64,000 nt of DNA from Geothrix terrae. Its GTDB lineage: Bacteria; Acidobacteriota; Holophagae; Holophagales; Holophagaceae. Within the stretch, counting starts at the first letter, position 1. The number at the start of each line of letters is the position of its first letter. Positions 9,065-19,971 of this stretch are shown one piece after another. The notes under the pieces were generated by a model. That model saw nothing but the letters and a program-made list of their open reading frames with translations, searched no databases and was not told the origin of the DNA. The stretch covers positions 496,001-560,000 of the forward strand of contig NZ_JAKZLA010000001.1 of NCBI RefSeq assembly GCF_022808775.1, written 5' to 3'. Made by a program: the position numbers and the translations under genes.

Positions 9065-9586
9065 ATGGCCACCCCCGCCTCTCTGTCCGCCTTCGCCGCC
9101 TTGCCCGATGAGGCCCGGCTCTGGCTCGTGGCCTTCGACCGGCCGGTGGACGCGGCGCTCCTGGCCCCGGATCTGGACGCGCTCATGGGCCGCTGGCGCC
9201 ACAAGGGCGTCCAGTACCAGGGGACCTGGACCCTGCTGGAGGATCGCATCCTGGCCATCGCGGAGCCCACCCTGGCTTCGAATCCCTCGGGCTGCGCCAT
9301 CGACGGCATGCTCCGGAGCGTCGGGCAGACGGCCGGGCGCCTGGGTCTCGGGCTCCTCGATCCGCAGGTGGTGGTGGCCCGCCTGTCCGGGGCCCTGCGG
9401 GCCTTCACCCGCCCAGAACTCGAGTCCCGCCTTGCGGATGGCACGCTGGGCGCCACCACGCCGATCCTGGATCTGGCCCTGCTGACCCTCGGAGATCTGC
9501 GGCACGGCCGGTTCGAGCGTCCCCTCTCCACCACGTGGATTGGCCGTAAGTACAAGGTTCAGGCCCCGGTTTCCGCCGAGGCCTGA
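9065..9586 (+). CDS. Conserved protein of unknown function (WxxKG/SGCxID family)
   Basis: A 173-residue soluble protein. LPDEARLWLVAFDR near the start, WRHKGV at about residue 44 and NPSGCAIDGM near residue 77 match the pattern of a small family often labelled 'ABC transporter ATPase' in databases, although no Walker motif is present here. I recall the family mainly from Bacteroidota. The Cys of SGCxID and the Trp/Lys pair are the most conserved-looking points. It is transcribed divergently from hemH. Confidence 0.72.
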   Translation: MATPASLSAFAALPDEARLWLVAFDRPVDAALLAPDLDALMGRWRHKGVQYQGTWTLLEDRILAIAEPTLASNPSGCAIDGMLRSVGQTAGRLGLGLLDPQVVVARLSGALRAFTRPELESRLADGTLGATTPILDLALLTLGDLRHGRFERPLSTTWIGRKYKVQAPVSAEA

Positions 9587-9592
9587 GTCAAA

Positions 9593-9606
9593 CCGGCAGC
9601 TGCCGG
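9593..9606. other. 14-bp perfect palindrome between convergent genes
   Basis: CCGGCAGCTGCCGG lies in the 27-bp gap between the convergent genes ending at 9586 and 9614. It may be a weak shared terminator stem; no T-run is present. Confidence 0.35.
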
Positions 9607-9613
9607 CGGGCGG

Positions 9614-10015
9614 CTAGAAGATCGATTCGCCCGGCTTGCGGCGCCAGGCTTCAGAGCGCTTGGGCCCGTCGGTCTTGGGCTTGGCATCCTTGGCGGCAGC
9701 CAGGGTCTGCAGCAGGGAGCCGCCCACCTTGGAGGCCACACTCTTGGCCAGGGCCGGGGCGGCGGGGACCGCGGGGGCGCTTACCGGACCGGCGGCGGGG
9801 GCTTCAGGAGCGGCGGCCTTCGCCGTGATCTCCTTCAGGCGCTTCTCGTACCAGACCTTCCGCTTGGGATCGATGGTCCGAGTGTTCGCGGCCTTCTCCC
9901 CCTTCTTGAGAACCTTGGGCTTGGGCTTCTCGCGGTCTTCACGCAATACGGAATCGGGCTTTGCTGCTTCTTCGAGGATTTTCGCCAGGTTTCCAAGGCC
10001 ACGCAGGTTCATCAT
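9614..10015 (-). CDS. Hypothetical Lys/Ala/Pro-rich protein
   Basis: A 133-residue protein that I do not recognise. The N-terminal 50 residues are basic (LREDREKPKPKVLKKGEKA), a short KRKVWYEKRLKEI helix follows, then a low-complexity Ala/Pro linker and a basic C-terminal tail (KRSEAWRRKPGESIF). No signal peptide or membrane segment is seen. Two adjacent ATGs (10015 and 10012) are possible starts. The composition suggests a nucleic-acid-associated or scaffold-like protein, but that is only inference. Confidence 0.6.
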   Translation of the reverse strand: MMNLRGLGNLAKILEEAAKPDSVLREDREKPKPKVLKKGEKAANTRTIDPKRKVWYEKRLKEITAKAAAPEAPAAGPVSAPAVPAAPALAKSVASKVGGSLLQTLAAAKDAKPKTDGPKRSEAWRRKPGESIF

Positions 10016-10151
10016 GTGCGGTTGCTTCTCCCAATGGGGCCACGGGCCACCGTTGATCAGAATAACGGCAACGCATTTGCTTACATAGTGATTTTAGACA
10101 CGAGGTGCGGTTTTTTGCCGCCGACGCCCGCCTGCTGGGACACTGGACGGG

Positions 10152-11024
10152 ATGGGAACCTCGCGCTCCACCCTGAAAGCCCGCCTGGATGGTCTGTGCG
10201 ACCGATACGACACGGCCGGGGCCCTGGCCAGGGATCCCCTCTCCGTGGCATTGGCTTATGACGCGCCGCTGGACAGGGAGGTGGCCGCGTTCGTGGCGGC
10301 CCATCTCGCCTATGGCCGGGTCGATCCCATGATCCGGGCCGTGCGGGCCGCGTTGGCGCCCCTTGGCCGCGCACCGGCCGCCTGGCTCCGCGAGCGGACC
10401 GAGGCGGAGCTCAGGCGGAGCCTGAGCCGCGCGCTGGCCGGTTGGGCCTGGCGGTTCCATACGGCCGACGATCTCGCGGCCTGGCTGCTGGCCTGGAAAC
10501 GGCTGGATGCGGAGAGCGGGAGCGGCCTGGAGGCCCACCTCCAGCCCCAGCCCACCCAAGATCCCGATATCGCCCTCTCCGGGCTGGTGCAGCGCCTCCG
10601 GAACGAGCTGCCGGATTCCTACGGATCCCGGTTCTCCCTGCCCGACCCCCTGGAAGGCGCCGCCTGCAAGCGCTGGCGCATGTTCCTGCGCTGGATGGTC
10701 CGCCCGGGCTGGCCCGACCTCGGCCTCTGGAACCGCTATCCGGCCCGTCAGCTGGTGATCCCCCTGGATACCCACGTGGCCCGCGTCTCGCGGTTCATCG
10801 GTCTCACCCGCCGCGCCACCCCCGACGGCAAGATGGCGCGGGAGATCACCGAGGCCCTGCGCCGCCTGGATCCCGTCGATCCCCTCCGCTACGACTTCGC
10901 GCTCAGCCATCTCGGCATCCTGGGCGATTGCCCTGGGGTGCGTCACCGGAGCACGTGCGCGAAGTGTCCGCTGTACACCGTGTGTCGCGCCGGCTTGGAA
11001 TCCGCCGCGCGGAGTCCAAGATAG
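10152..11024 (+). CDS. TIGR02757 (DUF2400) family protein, HhH-GPD-like
   Basis: A 290-residue conserved protein of unknown function. Family hallmarks are DREVAAFVAAHLAYGRV near residue 41, AACKRWRMFLRWMVR near 173 and LVIPLDTHVARVSRFIGLTRR near 203. The LDTHVARV segment resembles the catalytic-Asp loop of HhH-GPD DNA glycosylases. The C-terminus carries four cysteines in the order C-x8-C-x2-C-x5-C (C260, C269, C272, C278), close to the endonuclease III [4Fe-4S] loop spacing. That likeness is my inference. The ribosome-binding site is weak. Confidence 0.85.
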   Translation: MGTSRSTLKARLDGLCDRYDTAGALARDPLSVALAYDAPLDREVAAFVAAHLAYGRVDPMIRAVRAALAPLGRAPAAWLRERTEAELRRSLSRALAGWAWRFHTADDLAAWLLAWKRLDAESGSGLEAHLQPQPTQDPDIALSGLVQRLRNELPDSYGSRFSLPDPLEGAACKRWRMFLRWMVRPGWPDLGLWNRYPARQLVIPLDTHVARVSRFIGLTRRATPDGKMAREITEALRRLDPVDPLRYDFALSHLGILGDCPGVRHRSTCAKCPLYTVCRAGLESAARSPR

Positions 11025-11110
11025 GAAAAGCAAATCAAGTCCAGGGTCCGTATTCCAGTCATCTTGCGATCGTTGGAATCGAGGGCCGGGCGGGCCATGT
11101 GCGCGATCTA

Positions 11111-11177
11111 AGTGGGTCGCGGAGCAAAGCCCGGGGGGCTCTGCGGAGCGGGGACCCACTGGAAGCGTAGGCCAGTG
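11111..11177. other. Structured non-coding stretch of unknown role
   Basis: Within the 220 bases between the TIGR02757 gene and the SRP RNA, AGTGGGTC (11111-11118) pairs with GACCCACT (11153-11160), and CACTGG (11157-11162) pairs with CCAGTG (11172-11177). The two hairpins overlap and are mutually exclusive. I see no open frame with a ribosome site, no tRNA shape and no known riboswitch core here. Confidence 0.3.
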
Positions 11178-11219
11178 CCGACCCGTGAGCGCAAGCCGCA
11201 GGCGCCGTGCGAACGGACG

Positions 11220-11265
11220 GCAAGCCCGGCCCTTCTGCGCAGGCGCAAAAGGGCCGGGCTTGCCA
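11220..11265. terminator. 16-bp hairpin at the 3' end of the SRP RNA gene
   Basis: GGCAAGCCCGGCCCTT and AAGGGCCGGGCTTGCC form an uninterrupted 16-bp stem around a 14-base loop. On the minus strand it begins within the 3' strand of the SRP RNA, so it is the probable terminator, though no T-run follows the second arm. Confidence 0.5.
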
Positions 11266-11346
11266 CGGCACTCGGGGGAACGACTTAGGGCTGCTTCTTC
11301 CGACCTGACCCGGTTCATCGCACCCCGATGCATGGGGCCCGGCTTG
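11247..11346 (-). ncRNA. ffs: Signal recognition particle RNA (4.5S-type)
   Basis: On the minus strand the apical domain is clear: GGTCAGGTCGGAAGAAGCAG (Ffh-binding loop with GGAA tetraloop and conserved AGCAG). On its two sides GCGATG/GTCG, CGGGG/CCCCG, CCATG/CGTGG and GCCGGGC/GCCCGGC pair into one long rod, giving a molecule of about 100 nt of the short 4.5S type without an Alu domain. It works with Ffh and FtsY in co-translational targeting to the membrane. Ends are estimated from base pairing, plus or minus about 8 bases. Confidence 0.85.
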
Positions 11347-11472
11347 GGTACAGGGTAGTCCGGAAGGGGGAGATCGCGCCAGGGAAAGGGACCGTCGCGG
11401 AGGCGCACCGGTTCTCGAAGTGACGGATTTCATGGGCTTTTTTAATTGCTGGAAAAATCCGGTGGGGCGCCC

Positions 11473-11501
11473 TTGACACCCCCACATGTTGGGGCCATCC
11501 T
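11473..11501 (+). promoter_or_regulatory. Predicted sigma-70-type promoter for nrdJ
   Basis: A perfect TTGACA (11473-11478) and CATCCT (11496-11501) are 17 bases apart in the AT-richer part of the gap, leaving a leader of about 118 bases before the nrdJ ATG. The -10 box is weak (A and final T kept). Confidence 0.5.
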
Positions 11502-11626
11502 TTTCTCCCGGCACAACCCATAGAGGTCACCCCCCAAAGCGCCCCGGAACAGGGGATGGCTTTGCGCGCCTCCGGGAAAGCCTTCTCCTCGACCCGTCCC
11601 CCCCACCCCGACCCCCAGGACCGACC

Positions 11627-15031
<3,405 letters not shown>

Positions 15032-15040
15032 CAGAGCCAT

Positions 15041-15892
15041 ATGTATTCGCTCTACGTGGATGACTCGTCGCAAGACCATCCGACTAGGGTGGGTTTGGGG
15101 CCCATGTTTTCTCTCGGTGGGGCAATCGTTTCTAACGAGATAAAAGTCACCTTAGAACATCAACTCGATACTCTTTGCGAACAGTTCGGATTCCCACCTG
15201 GGGAAGAATTCAAGTGGTCCCCAAGCCGTAAACATTGGATGATATCGAACTTAACAGGATCTCGCCGTGATGCATTCTTCAGAAGAGTGCTACTTCTGGC
15301 TACCATGCATGACGTAAGGGCGGTTGTAGTAGCGGAGGATTGCACCGCCAACTACTGCCGTGCCAATTGCCAAACAAGCCCTCAAGATGATGCTGTTGAT
15401 CTGCTTCTAGAGCGAGCCGACCTTCACTGCCGTAGAAATAACCATCTATGCCAAATTATAATTGACAATCCAAGCGGTAATGGAAGAAATGCTCGAATCT
15501 TGACGAAACGTATTAAATCCTTGTTAAGAGATGGAACCAAAGTTTTGAAATTTAAAAAATTATCTAGTAATGTCATTACTAGTGACTCAAAGACCTTCAG
15601 ATTGCTTCAATTAGCAGATGTTATTACAAGTTGTTCTTGCGCTCGAATATGTGGAGAATCTAGATTTTCACCTCAGCTATTTAAATTCATTGTCCCAATG
15701 TTACTCCGCCACCCAATTCATGATCAAATAGGCGGAGTAGGGCTAAAAATTCATCCTTCAAAATTCACCAATCTTTATCATTGGCTATGTGGTGATTCCT
15801 TCTATATCGCCAACAAAACACAGATACAACTACCCTCACCATTTCAACTGTATTATGCGGACCCAAATCAACGACCAGCTGAGATCGCCTAA
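15041..15892 (+). CDS. DUF3800 domain protein, probably acquired
   Basis: A 283-residue soluble protein. The start MYSLYVDDSSQ and later IIIDNPSG and LLQLADVITS match the DUF3800 pattern, a nuclease-like fold (RNase H-like by family reputation) with conserved acidic residues. The exact activity is unknown; relatives occur in mobile and defence regions. It begins 9 bases after the nrdJ stop, yet its base composition (about 43-45% GC, A/T-ending codons) differs sharply from every neighbour, which suggests recent transfer. It ends just before a long palindrome. Confidence 0.82.
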   Translation: MYSLYVDDSSQDHPTRVGLGPMFSLGGAIVSNEIKVTLEHQLDTLCEQFGFPPGEEFKWSPSRKHWMISNLTGSRRDAFFRRVLLLATMHDVRAVVVAEDCTANYCRANCQTSPQDDAVDLLLERADLHCRRNNHLCQIIIDNPSGNGRNARILTKRIKSLLRDGTKVLKFKKLSSNVITSDSKTFRLLQLADVITSCSCARICGESRFSPQLFKFIVPMLLRHPIHDQIGGVGLKIHPSKFTNLYHWLCGDSFYIANKTQIQLPSPFQLYYADPNQRPAEIA

Positions 15893-15900
15893 TTGCATCT

Positions 15901-15952
15901 ACGGATGAAGACGGAAGGGCGGGAGCGATCCCGCCCTTCCGTCTTCATCCGT
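15901..15952. terminator. 23-bp perfect palindrome closing DUF3800 and nudC
   Basis: Bases 15901-15923 pair perfectly with 15930-15952 around the 6-base loop AGCGAT. The element lies between convergent genes, and the nudC stop codon (15945-15947) is inside the right arm. A further partial copy of the arm (GTTCATCCGTGG) follows at about 15963. Probable bidirectional terminator or REP-like repeat. Confidence 0.65.
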
Positions 15953-16727
15953 GTGAAGCCGTGTTCATCCGTGGCTGATCTGCCTTGCCCGCCACGGCCG
16001 CATCCAGCATCCACCTCGCGATGCTGAGGGGGGCGGGCAGGTCGGGGAGCGCGTCGAGGCGGAACCAGCGGGCGTCCTCCAGTTCGGTGGGATCGGGCCG
16101 CAGGTCACCGTCGAGGTGGTCCGCCAGGAAGGCCACCATGAGGCCGTTGGGGAAGGGCCAGGGCTGGCTGCCGAAGTAGCGCAGGCGGTGGACGCGGATG
16201 CCCAGCTCCTCGGCCACCTCCCGGTGGACGGCCTGCTCCAGGGATTCCCCGGGCTCGGTGAAGCCCGCGATGGCGCTGTACACGCCGGGCTTGAAGTGGG
16301 GCGAGCGTGCCAGGGCCAGCTCGCGCTCCGCCCCTGCCCCGCGCTGGATGAGCACGATGATGGCCGTGGCATTGGAGGGGAACACCGTGCGGCCGCAAGC
16401 CGGGCAACGGCGACCATGCCCTGCCTCGGGCCCTTCGCAAGGCTCCAGGGCCGTGGCGCAGCTCCCGCAGAAGCGGTGGCCGGCCGCCCACTCCAGCCAC
16501 TGGTAAGCGCGGCCCGCCCGGGTCCAGTCCTCCGGGTCCATGCGGGGGAAGGCGTCGCGCAGGCCAAGGGCTTCCACGCCCTCGGGCAGCGGGTGGTCCT
16601 CGGCCACCTTCAGCGCCAGGTGGCCCTCGGGCAGGCGCAGCCGAAGCTCCGCCTCGACCTCCGGAAGGACCGCCTCTGGCGCGAGCCAGAGGCGGTTGCC
16701 CTGGAAGATGATCCGCCGTTCACTCAC
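15945..16727 (-). CDS. nudC: NAD(+)/NADH diphosphatase / decapping Nudix hydrolase
   Basis: Cleaves NADH (and in E. coli removes NAD caps from RNA) to NMN(H) and AMP. The 260-residue length equals that of E. coli NudC. Seen: zinc ribbon C87, C90, C108, C111; Nudix box at residues 155-177 (starts GFTEPGESLEQ, ends EELGI); and the NudC-specific SQPWPFP at 187-193. A GTG start at 16727 is chosen because GAGGAG precedes it. The last dozen residues are encoded by the palindrome region and look like a recent replacement of the natural C-terminus. Confidence 0.93.
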   Translation of the reverse strand: MSERRIIFQGNRLWLAPEAVLPEVEAELRLRLPEGHLALKVAEDHPLPEGVEALGLRDAFPRMDPEDWTRAGRAYQWLEWAAGHRFCGSCATALEPCEGPEAGHGRRCPACGRTVFPSNATAIIVLIQRGAGAERELALARSPHFKPGVYSAIAGFTEPGESLEQAVHREVAEELGIRVHRLRYFGSQPWPFPNGLMVAFLADHLDGDLRPDPTELEDARWFRLDALPDLPAPLSIARWMLDAAVAGKADQPRMNTASHG

Positions 16728-16752
16728 GCCGTCTCTCCTCCTCGGCCAATCT

Positions 16753-16986
16753 CTAGTGCCGGTCATGCCCCTTGCGCTCCCGGCCCTCACGCTTCTCCTG
16801 GCCCTTGTGCTTGCCGTGGCCACGCTCCCGGCTGGGCTTCCGCTCGGCGCGGCGGCCGTCCCGGCTCGGCGCGGGGCTCTTGGAGAGGCCCAGGGGATCC
16901 GGCAGGCCCAGGGGATTCGGGAGCTGCGCCATCAGCAGGGTGCCGCCGAACATCAGGGCGGCCAGGGTGCGGGCGAAACGGGTCAC
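16753..16986 (-). CDS. Small exported basic protein, unknown
   Basis: A 77-residue protein that I do not recognise. GTG start at 16986 with GGAG 5 bases before it; hydrophobic signal peptide (RTLAALMFGGTLLMA), then PNPLGLPDPLGL and a tail of almost only Lys, Arg, Glu, Gly and His to the end. Such tails bind polyanions or metals in other proteins, but nothing specific can be said. It is 62 bases downstream of the BNR-repeat gene and 25 bases before nudC. Confidence 0.6.
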   Translation of the reverse strand: MTRFARTLAALMFGGTLLMAQLPNPLGLPDPLGLSKSPAPSRDGRRAERKPSRERGHGKHKGQEKREGRERKGHDRH

Positions 16987-17048
16987 GGATGCTCCAGGAA
17001 GCGACGGGCGGCGGATGCGCCGCGCCGGAGGTCCATGGTACCCGGCCG

Positions 17049-18155
17049 CTACACAAACAGTACCGCATGCACCGGCGGCAGATGCTCCGCGAGGGTGATC
17101 CAGTCGTCGCCGGCGTTCTCGCTGATCCACACGGAGCCCGTGGTGGAGCCGAAGGCCAGGCGCTCGCCGCTGTCGTCGAGATCCAGCCCATGGCGGTAGA
17201 CCAGGTCGTAGGCCCATGACTCGGGCAGGCCGCGACCCAGCGTCTCGAAGGTGCGCCCCCCGTCGCGAGTGCGGTTCACCACCACCCGGCCCTCCACGGG
17301 AATGCGGCGCTCGTCCTTGATGGCGGGCACGAACCAGGCCGTGTCGGGATCCTTCGGGTGCACCACCACGGGGAAGCCGAAGACCGAGGGCTTCACATCC
17401 TTGATCTCGGTCCAGGTCATGGCGTCATCGGTGCTGCGGAAGATGCCGTTGTGGTGCTGGACCCACCAGACGTTCGGCGCGCCGGGGCACTGCACCATGC
17501 GATGGGGGTCCTGGGATTCCGGCGCCTCCACCAGCTCGGGGGGCGCGTAGTCGGCGCGCATGCCCTTGGTGTGGGCTGTCCAAGTCTTCCCCAGGTCCTT
17601 CGTGTGCCACACGCCGCCGCTGGAGACGGCCACCACCACGCGGTTCCCGTCCCGGGGGTCCACGCAGATGGAGTGGATGCCGGGCGAGTCGGCGCCCCCA
17701 CCGGCCCACTTGCGGCGCTCCGGCATGTGCCAGAGCGATTCCACCAGGTGCCAGGTGGCGCCGGAGTCCTCGCTCCAGAAGAGGCCGCCCGGCAGCGTGC
17801 CCGCCCAGAGCAGCCCCGGTTGCGAGGCCAGTCCCGGCGTGAGGCACCAGAAGCGGATGAGGCGCCAGGGGATCTCCCGGCCCAGGAAGTCCTTCTCCAC
17901 GTGGCCCTCGGGAGGGGTGGGATAGGCGGGCACGCCGAGCTCCTCCCAGGTGGCGCCGCGGTCCTTCGAGCGGTGCAGCTTGGCCCCGAAGTGGCCGTGG
18001 TCCAGGGCGGCGTACCAGGCGCCATCGCGGGGGTCCTGCATGGCCAGCGAGACGTTGTCGCCCAGGAAGGACACGGACTCCAGGTCCCAGACACCACGCT
18101 TGGTACGGCGGGCGGAGAAGAGCCCCTTGCGGGTGGAAATCAGCAACTGGTCCAT
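17049..18155 (-). CDS. BNR/sialidase-like beta-propeller protein
   Basis: A 368-residue propeller. Repeated Asp-box motifs (SKDRGATW, SEDSGATWHL, TKDLGKTW, STDDAMTW, TRDGGRTF, SENAGDDW) mark about six blades. No sialidase catalytic set (Arg triad, Tyr/Glu) is evident, so a hydrolase name would be misleading; there is no signal peptide. Its ATG lies one base after the MoaD-like gene stop, so the two are co-translated. This pairing of a cytosolic BNR propeller with a MoaD/ThiS-like protein occurs in other bacteria as far as I recall; its function is unknown. Confidence 0.8.
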   Translation of the reverse strand: MDQLLISTRKGLFSARRTKRGVWDLESVSFLGDNVSLAMQDPRDGAWYAALDHGHFGAKLHRSKDRGATWEELGVPAYPTPPEGHVEKDFLGREIPWRLIRFWCLTPGLASQPGLLWAGTLPGGLFWSEDSGATWHLVESLWHMPERRKWAGGGADSPGIHSICVDPRDGNRVVVAVSSGGVWHTKDLGKTWTAHTKGMRADYAPPELVEAPESQDPHRMVQCPGAPNVWWVQHHNGIFRSTDDAMTWTEIKDVKPSVFGFPVVVHPKDPDTAWFVPAIKDERRIPVEGRVVVNRTRDGGRTFETLGRGLPESWAYDLVYRHGLDLDDSGERLAFGSTTGSVWISENAGDDWITLAEHLPPVHAVLFV

Positions 18156-18156
18156 C

Positions 18157-18426
18157 TCAGCCTCCGGAAAGGGCCTGCATGACGTAGATCTCGCTGGTTG
18201 TGGACACGGGATCGCTGAGCCCCCGGCGATCCGCGATGGGCACGCCGTCCACGAAGACGGCCATGTGGAACCTCAGGGCGCCATGCTCATCCAGCACGTA
18301 GCCCCGCAGCCTCGGGTACAGGATGAACGCCGCCTCCAGGCTCTCCCGCACCGTGCCGCCCGCCACCGCGCAGGGCGGGCAGGCCACGTGGCGCTGGAGG
18401 TTGCGGGTGAAGGCGACGTGGGCCAT
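18157..18426 (-). CDS. MoaD/ThiS-family ubiquitin-like protein
   Basis: An 89-residue beta-grasp protein ending in Gly-Gly (QALSGG), the tail that MoaD and ThiS need for adenylation and thiocarboxylation. VRESLEAAFILYPRLRGYVLDEHGALRFHMAVFV is typical of the family's middle part. No moaE, thiG or activating E1-like enzyme is nearby, so it may be a sulfur carrier or a modifier for another process. It is directly coupled to the BNR propeller gene. AGGA lies 5 bases before the ATG, inside a hairpin. Confidence 0.85.
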   Translation of the reverse strand: MAHVAFTRNLQRHVACPPCAVAGGTVRESLEAAFILYPRLRGYVLDEHGALRFHMAVFVDGVPIADRRGLSDPVSTTSEIYVMQALSGG

Positions 18427-18432
18427 GCGGAT

Positions 18433-18460
18433 CCTGGAGGCCCGGCCACTGTCCTCCAGG
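18433..18460 (-). promoter_or_regulatory. Hairpin covering the MoaD-like gene's ribosome site
   Basis: CCTGGAGG and CCTCCAGG pair around a 12-base loop. On the minus strand the second arm contains the AGGA Shine-Dalgarno of the MoaD-like gene, so the fold would hide it. It could equally be a terminator for the small gene upstream; there is no T-run. Confidence 0.4.
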
Positions 18461-18488
18461 GATTTCTACCTGTCAAGACACGAAAGAA

Positions 18489-18707
18489 CTAGTCGAACCA
18501 GTCCGGATCATCCTTCGGTTCGCCTTTCCTGGCGGCCTTCTTCCTGGCCGCATCGAGTTCGGCTTGGGCGGCCACGAATTCCTCGTCCTCCAGCCGCGTG
18601 GGATCCGGCAGGGGATGTCCGGCCAGATCGTGCAGCGGCGCCGCCCGCCGCTCCACTCCGACAATCCGGCTCCAGGGCTTCTTGCGCCGTTCGACCTGTT
18701 CGATCAT
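18489..18707 (-). CDS. Small acidic/basic hypothetical protein
   Basis: A 72-residue protein that I do not recognise: MIEQVERRKKPWSRIVGVER at the start, a Pro/Asp/Glu-rich middle and a Lys-rich end followed by DDPDWFD. A very good ribosome site (GGAGG, 6 bases before ATG) supports it as real. No signal or membrane segment. It lies between mdh with its terminator and the MoaD-like gene, all on the minus strand. Confidence 0.65.
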   Translation of the reverse strand: MIEQVERRKKPWSRIVGVERRAAPLHDLAGHPLPDPTRLEDEEFVAAQAELDAARKKAARKGEPKDDPDWFD

Positions 18708-18761
18708 GGTCCACCTCCGGCTCAAACCAAGCATAGGTTCCAGGCATCGGTCTGCCATTGT

Positions 18762-18796
18762 AAAAAAGCGCAGTGGGATCGCTCCCCCTGCGCTTT
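18762..18796 (-). terminator. Rho-independent terminator after mdh
   Basis: On the minus strand AAAGCGCAG pairs with CTGCGCTTT around GGGGAGCGATCCCA, whose GGG/CCC extends the stem; a run of T follows (TTTTTT including stem end). Classic intrinsic terminator shape, 28 bases after the mdh stop. Confidence 0.85.
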
Positions 18797-18823
18797 CACT
18801 TGGTTTCCCCCTGAAGGGGATTC

Positions 18824-19813
18824 CTACTTGACCAGGCCCAGATCCTTCACAGCCTGGCGCTCCTCTTCGAGCTCCTTGGCGGTGGCGTCCATCTTGGCGC
18901 GGCTGAAGGCGTTGATCTCCAGACCCTTCACGATCTCCACCTGGCCGTTCTTCACGGTGACGGGGTAGCCGTAGACCAGGCCCTGGGGCACGCCGTAGCT
19001 GCCGTCGGAGGGGAAGGCCATGCTGGTCCAGTCGCCCTCGGGGGTGCCCAGCGCCCAGGAGCGCATGTGGGCGATGGCGGCGCTGGCGGCGCTGGCGGCG
19101 CTGCTGAGGCCGCGGGCCTCGATGATGGCGGCGCCGCGCTTGGCGACGGTGGGGATGAAGGTCTTCTCGTACCACTCGTGGTCATTGACCAGGTCGTAGG
19201 CGTTCTTGCCGTCCACGGTTGCGTGGTAGAGGTCGGGGAACTGGGTGGTGCTGTGGTTGCCCCAGATGGTCATCTTCTGGATGGCGGTGACGGGCTTGCC
19301 GGTCTTCTCGGCCAGCTGGGAGATGGCGCGGTTGTGGTCCAGGCGCACCATGGCGTGGAACTGGCTGGGCTTGAGCTTGGGCGCGTTGGAGAGCGCGATC
19401 AGGGCGTTGGTGTTGGCGGGGTTGCCCACCACCAGCACCTTCACGTTGCGGCTGGCCACTTCGCTCAGGGCCTCGCCCTGGGGCTTGAAGATGCCGCCGT
19501 TGGCGTTCAGCAGGTCGCTGCGCTCCATGCCGGCCTTGCGCGGCAGGGCGCCCACGAGCAGCGCGTAATCCGCATCCTTGAAGGCGACCTTGGGATCATC
19601 GGAGGTGACGACGCCCGCCAGCAGGGGGAAGGCGCAATCCTTGAGTTCCATCACCACGCCGTTCAGCGCCTTCAGGGCCGGGGTGATCTCCAGGAGCTGC
19701 AGGATCACCGGCTGGTCCTCGCCCAGCATCGCGCCACTGGCGATGCGGAAGAGGATGCTGTATCCGATCTGGCCGGCTGCGCCGGTGACGGCCACGCGAA
19801 CGGGGGGCTTCAT
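18824..19813 (-). CDS. mdh: Malate dehydrogenase
   Basis: Interconverts malate and oxaloacetate with NAD(H) in the TCA cycle. The 329 residues start with the Rossmann motif [15 protein letters not shown] and contain the substrate loop [17 protein letters not shown] and the catalytic region VRLDHNRA, with the active His in [14 protein letters not shown]. This is the 'type 2' MDH similar to cytosolic enzymes, not the lactate-dehydrogenase-like form. Single-gene transcription unit: a promoter is predicted upstream and a strong terminator downstream. Confidence 0.96.
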   Translation of the reverse strand: MKPPVRVAVTGAAGQIGYSILFRIASGAMLGEDQPVILQLLEITPALKALNGVVMELKDCAFPLLAGVVTSDDPKVAFKDADYALLVGALPRKAGMERSDLLNANGGIFKPQGEALSEVASRNVKVLVVGNPANTNALIALSNAPKLKPSQFHAMVRLDHNRAISQLAEKTGKPVTAIQKMTIWGNHSTTQFPDLYHATVDGKNAYDLVNDHEWYEKTFIPTVAKRGAAIIEARGLSSAASAASAAIAHMRSWALGTPEGDWTSMAFPSDGSYGVPQGLVYGYPVTVKNGQVEIVKGLEINAFSRAKMDATAKELEEERQAVKDLGLVK

Positions 19814-19837
19814 GGGATTCCTCCTGGGAGATGGATT

Positions 19838-19865
19838 ATTCTATACCTCGCGCTGACACTGAAAA
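19838..19865 (-). promoter_or_regulatory. Predicted promoter of mdh
   Basis: On the minus strand TTTTCA (revcomp of 19860-19865) and TAGAAT (revcomp of 19838-19843) are 16 bases apart; 4/6 and 5/6 matches to sigma-70 boxes, 25 bases before the mdh ATG. Confidence 0.5.
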
Positions 19866-19971
19866 CCGGCAGGTCGGGAATCCGTGATCTAGATCCTCCC
19901 ACTGGTCAGTCCCATGGAAAGATTCGGTCATCCCACCAATAGGAAAGATCCGGCGTCCATCATCCGATAGG

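Noticed and set aside
11400-11626. Cobalamin riboswitch before nrdJ
   Set aside because: None of the conserved core pieces (B12 box, CCACTG-type motif) is present; the leader is C-rich and looks unstructured.
17049-18155. Calling the BNR-repeat protein a sialidase or glycosyl hydrolase
   Set aside because: Asp boxes are structural; catalytic Arg/Tyr/Glu residues and a signal peptide are not evident.
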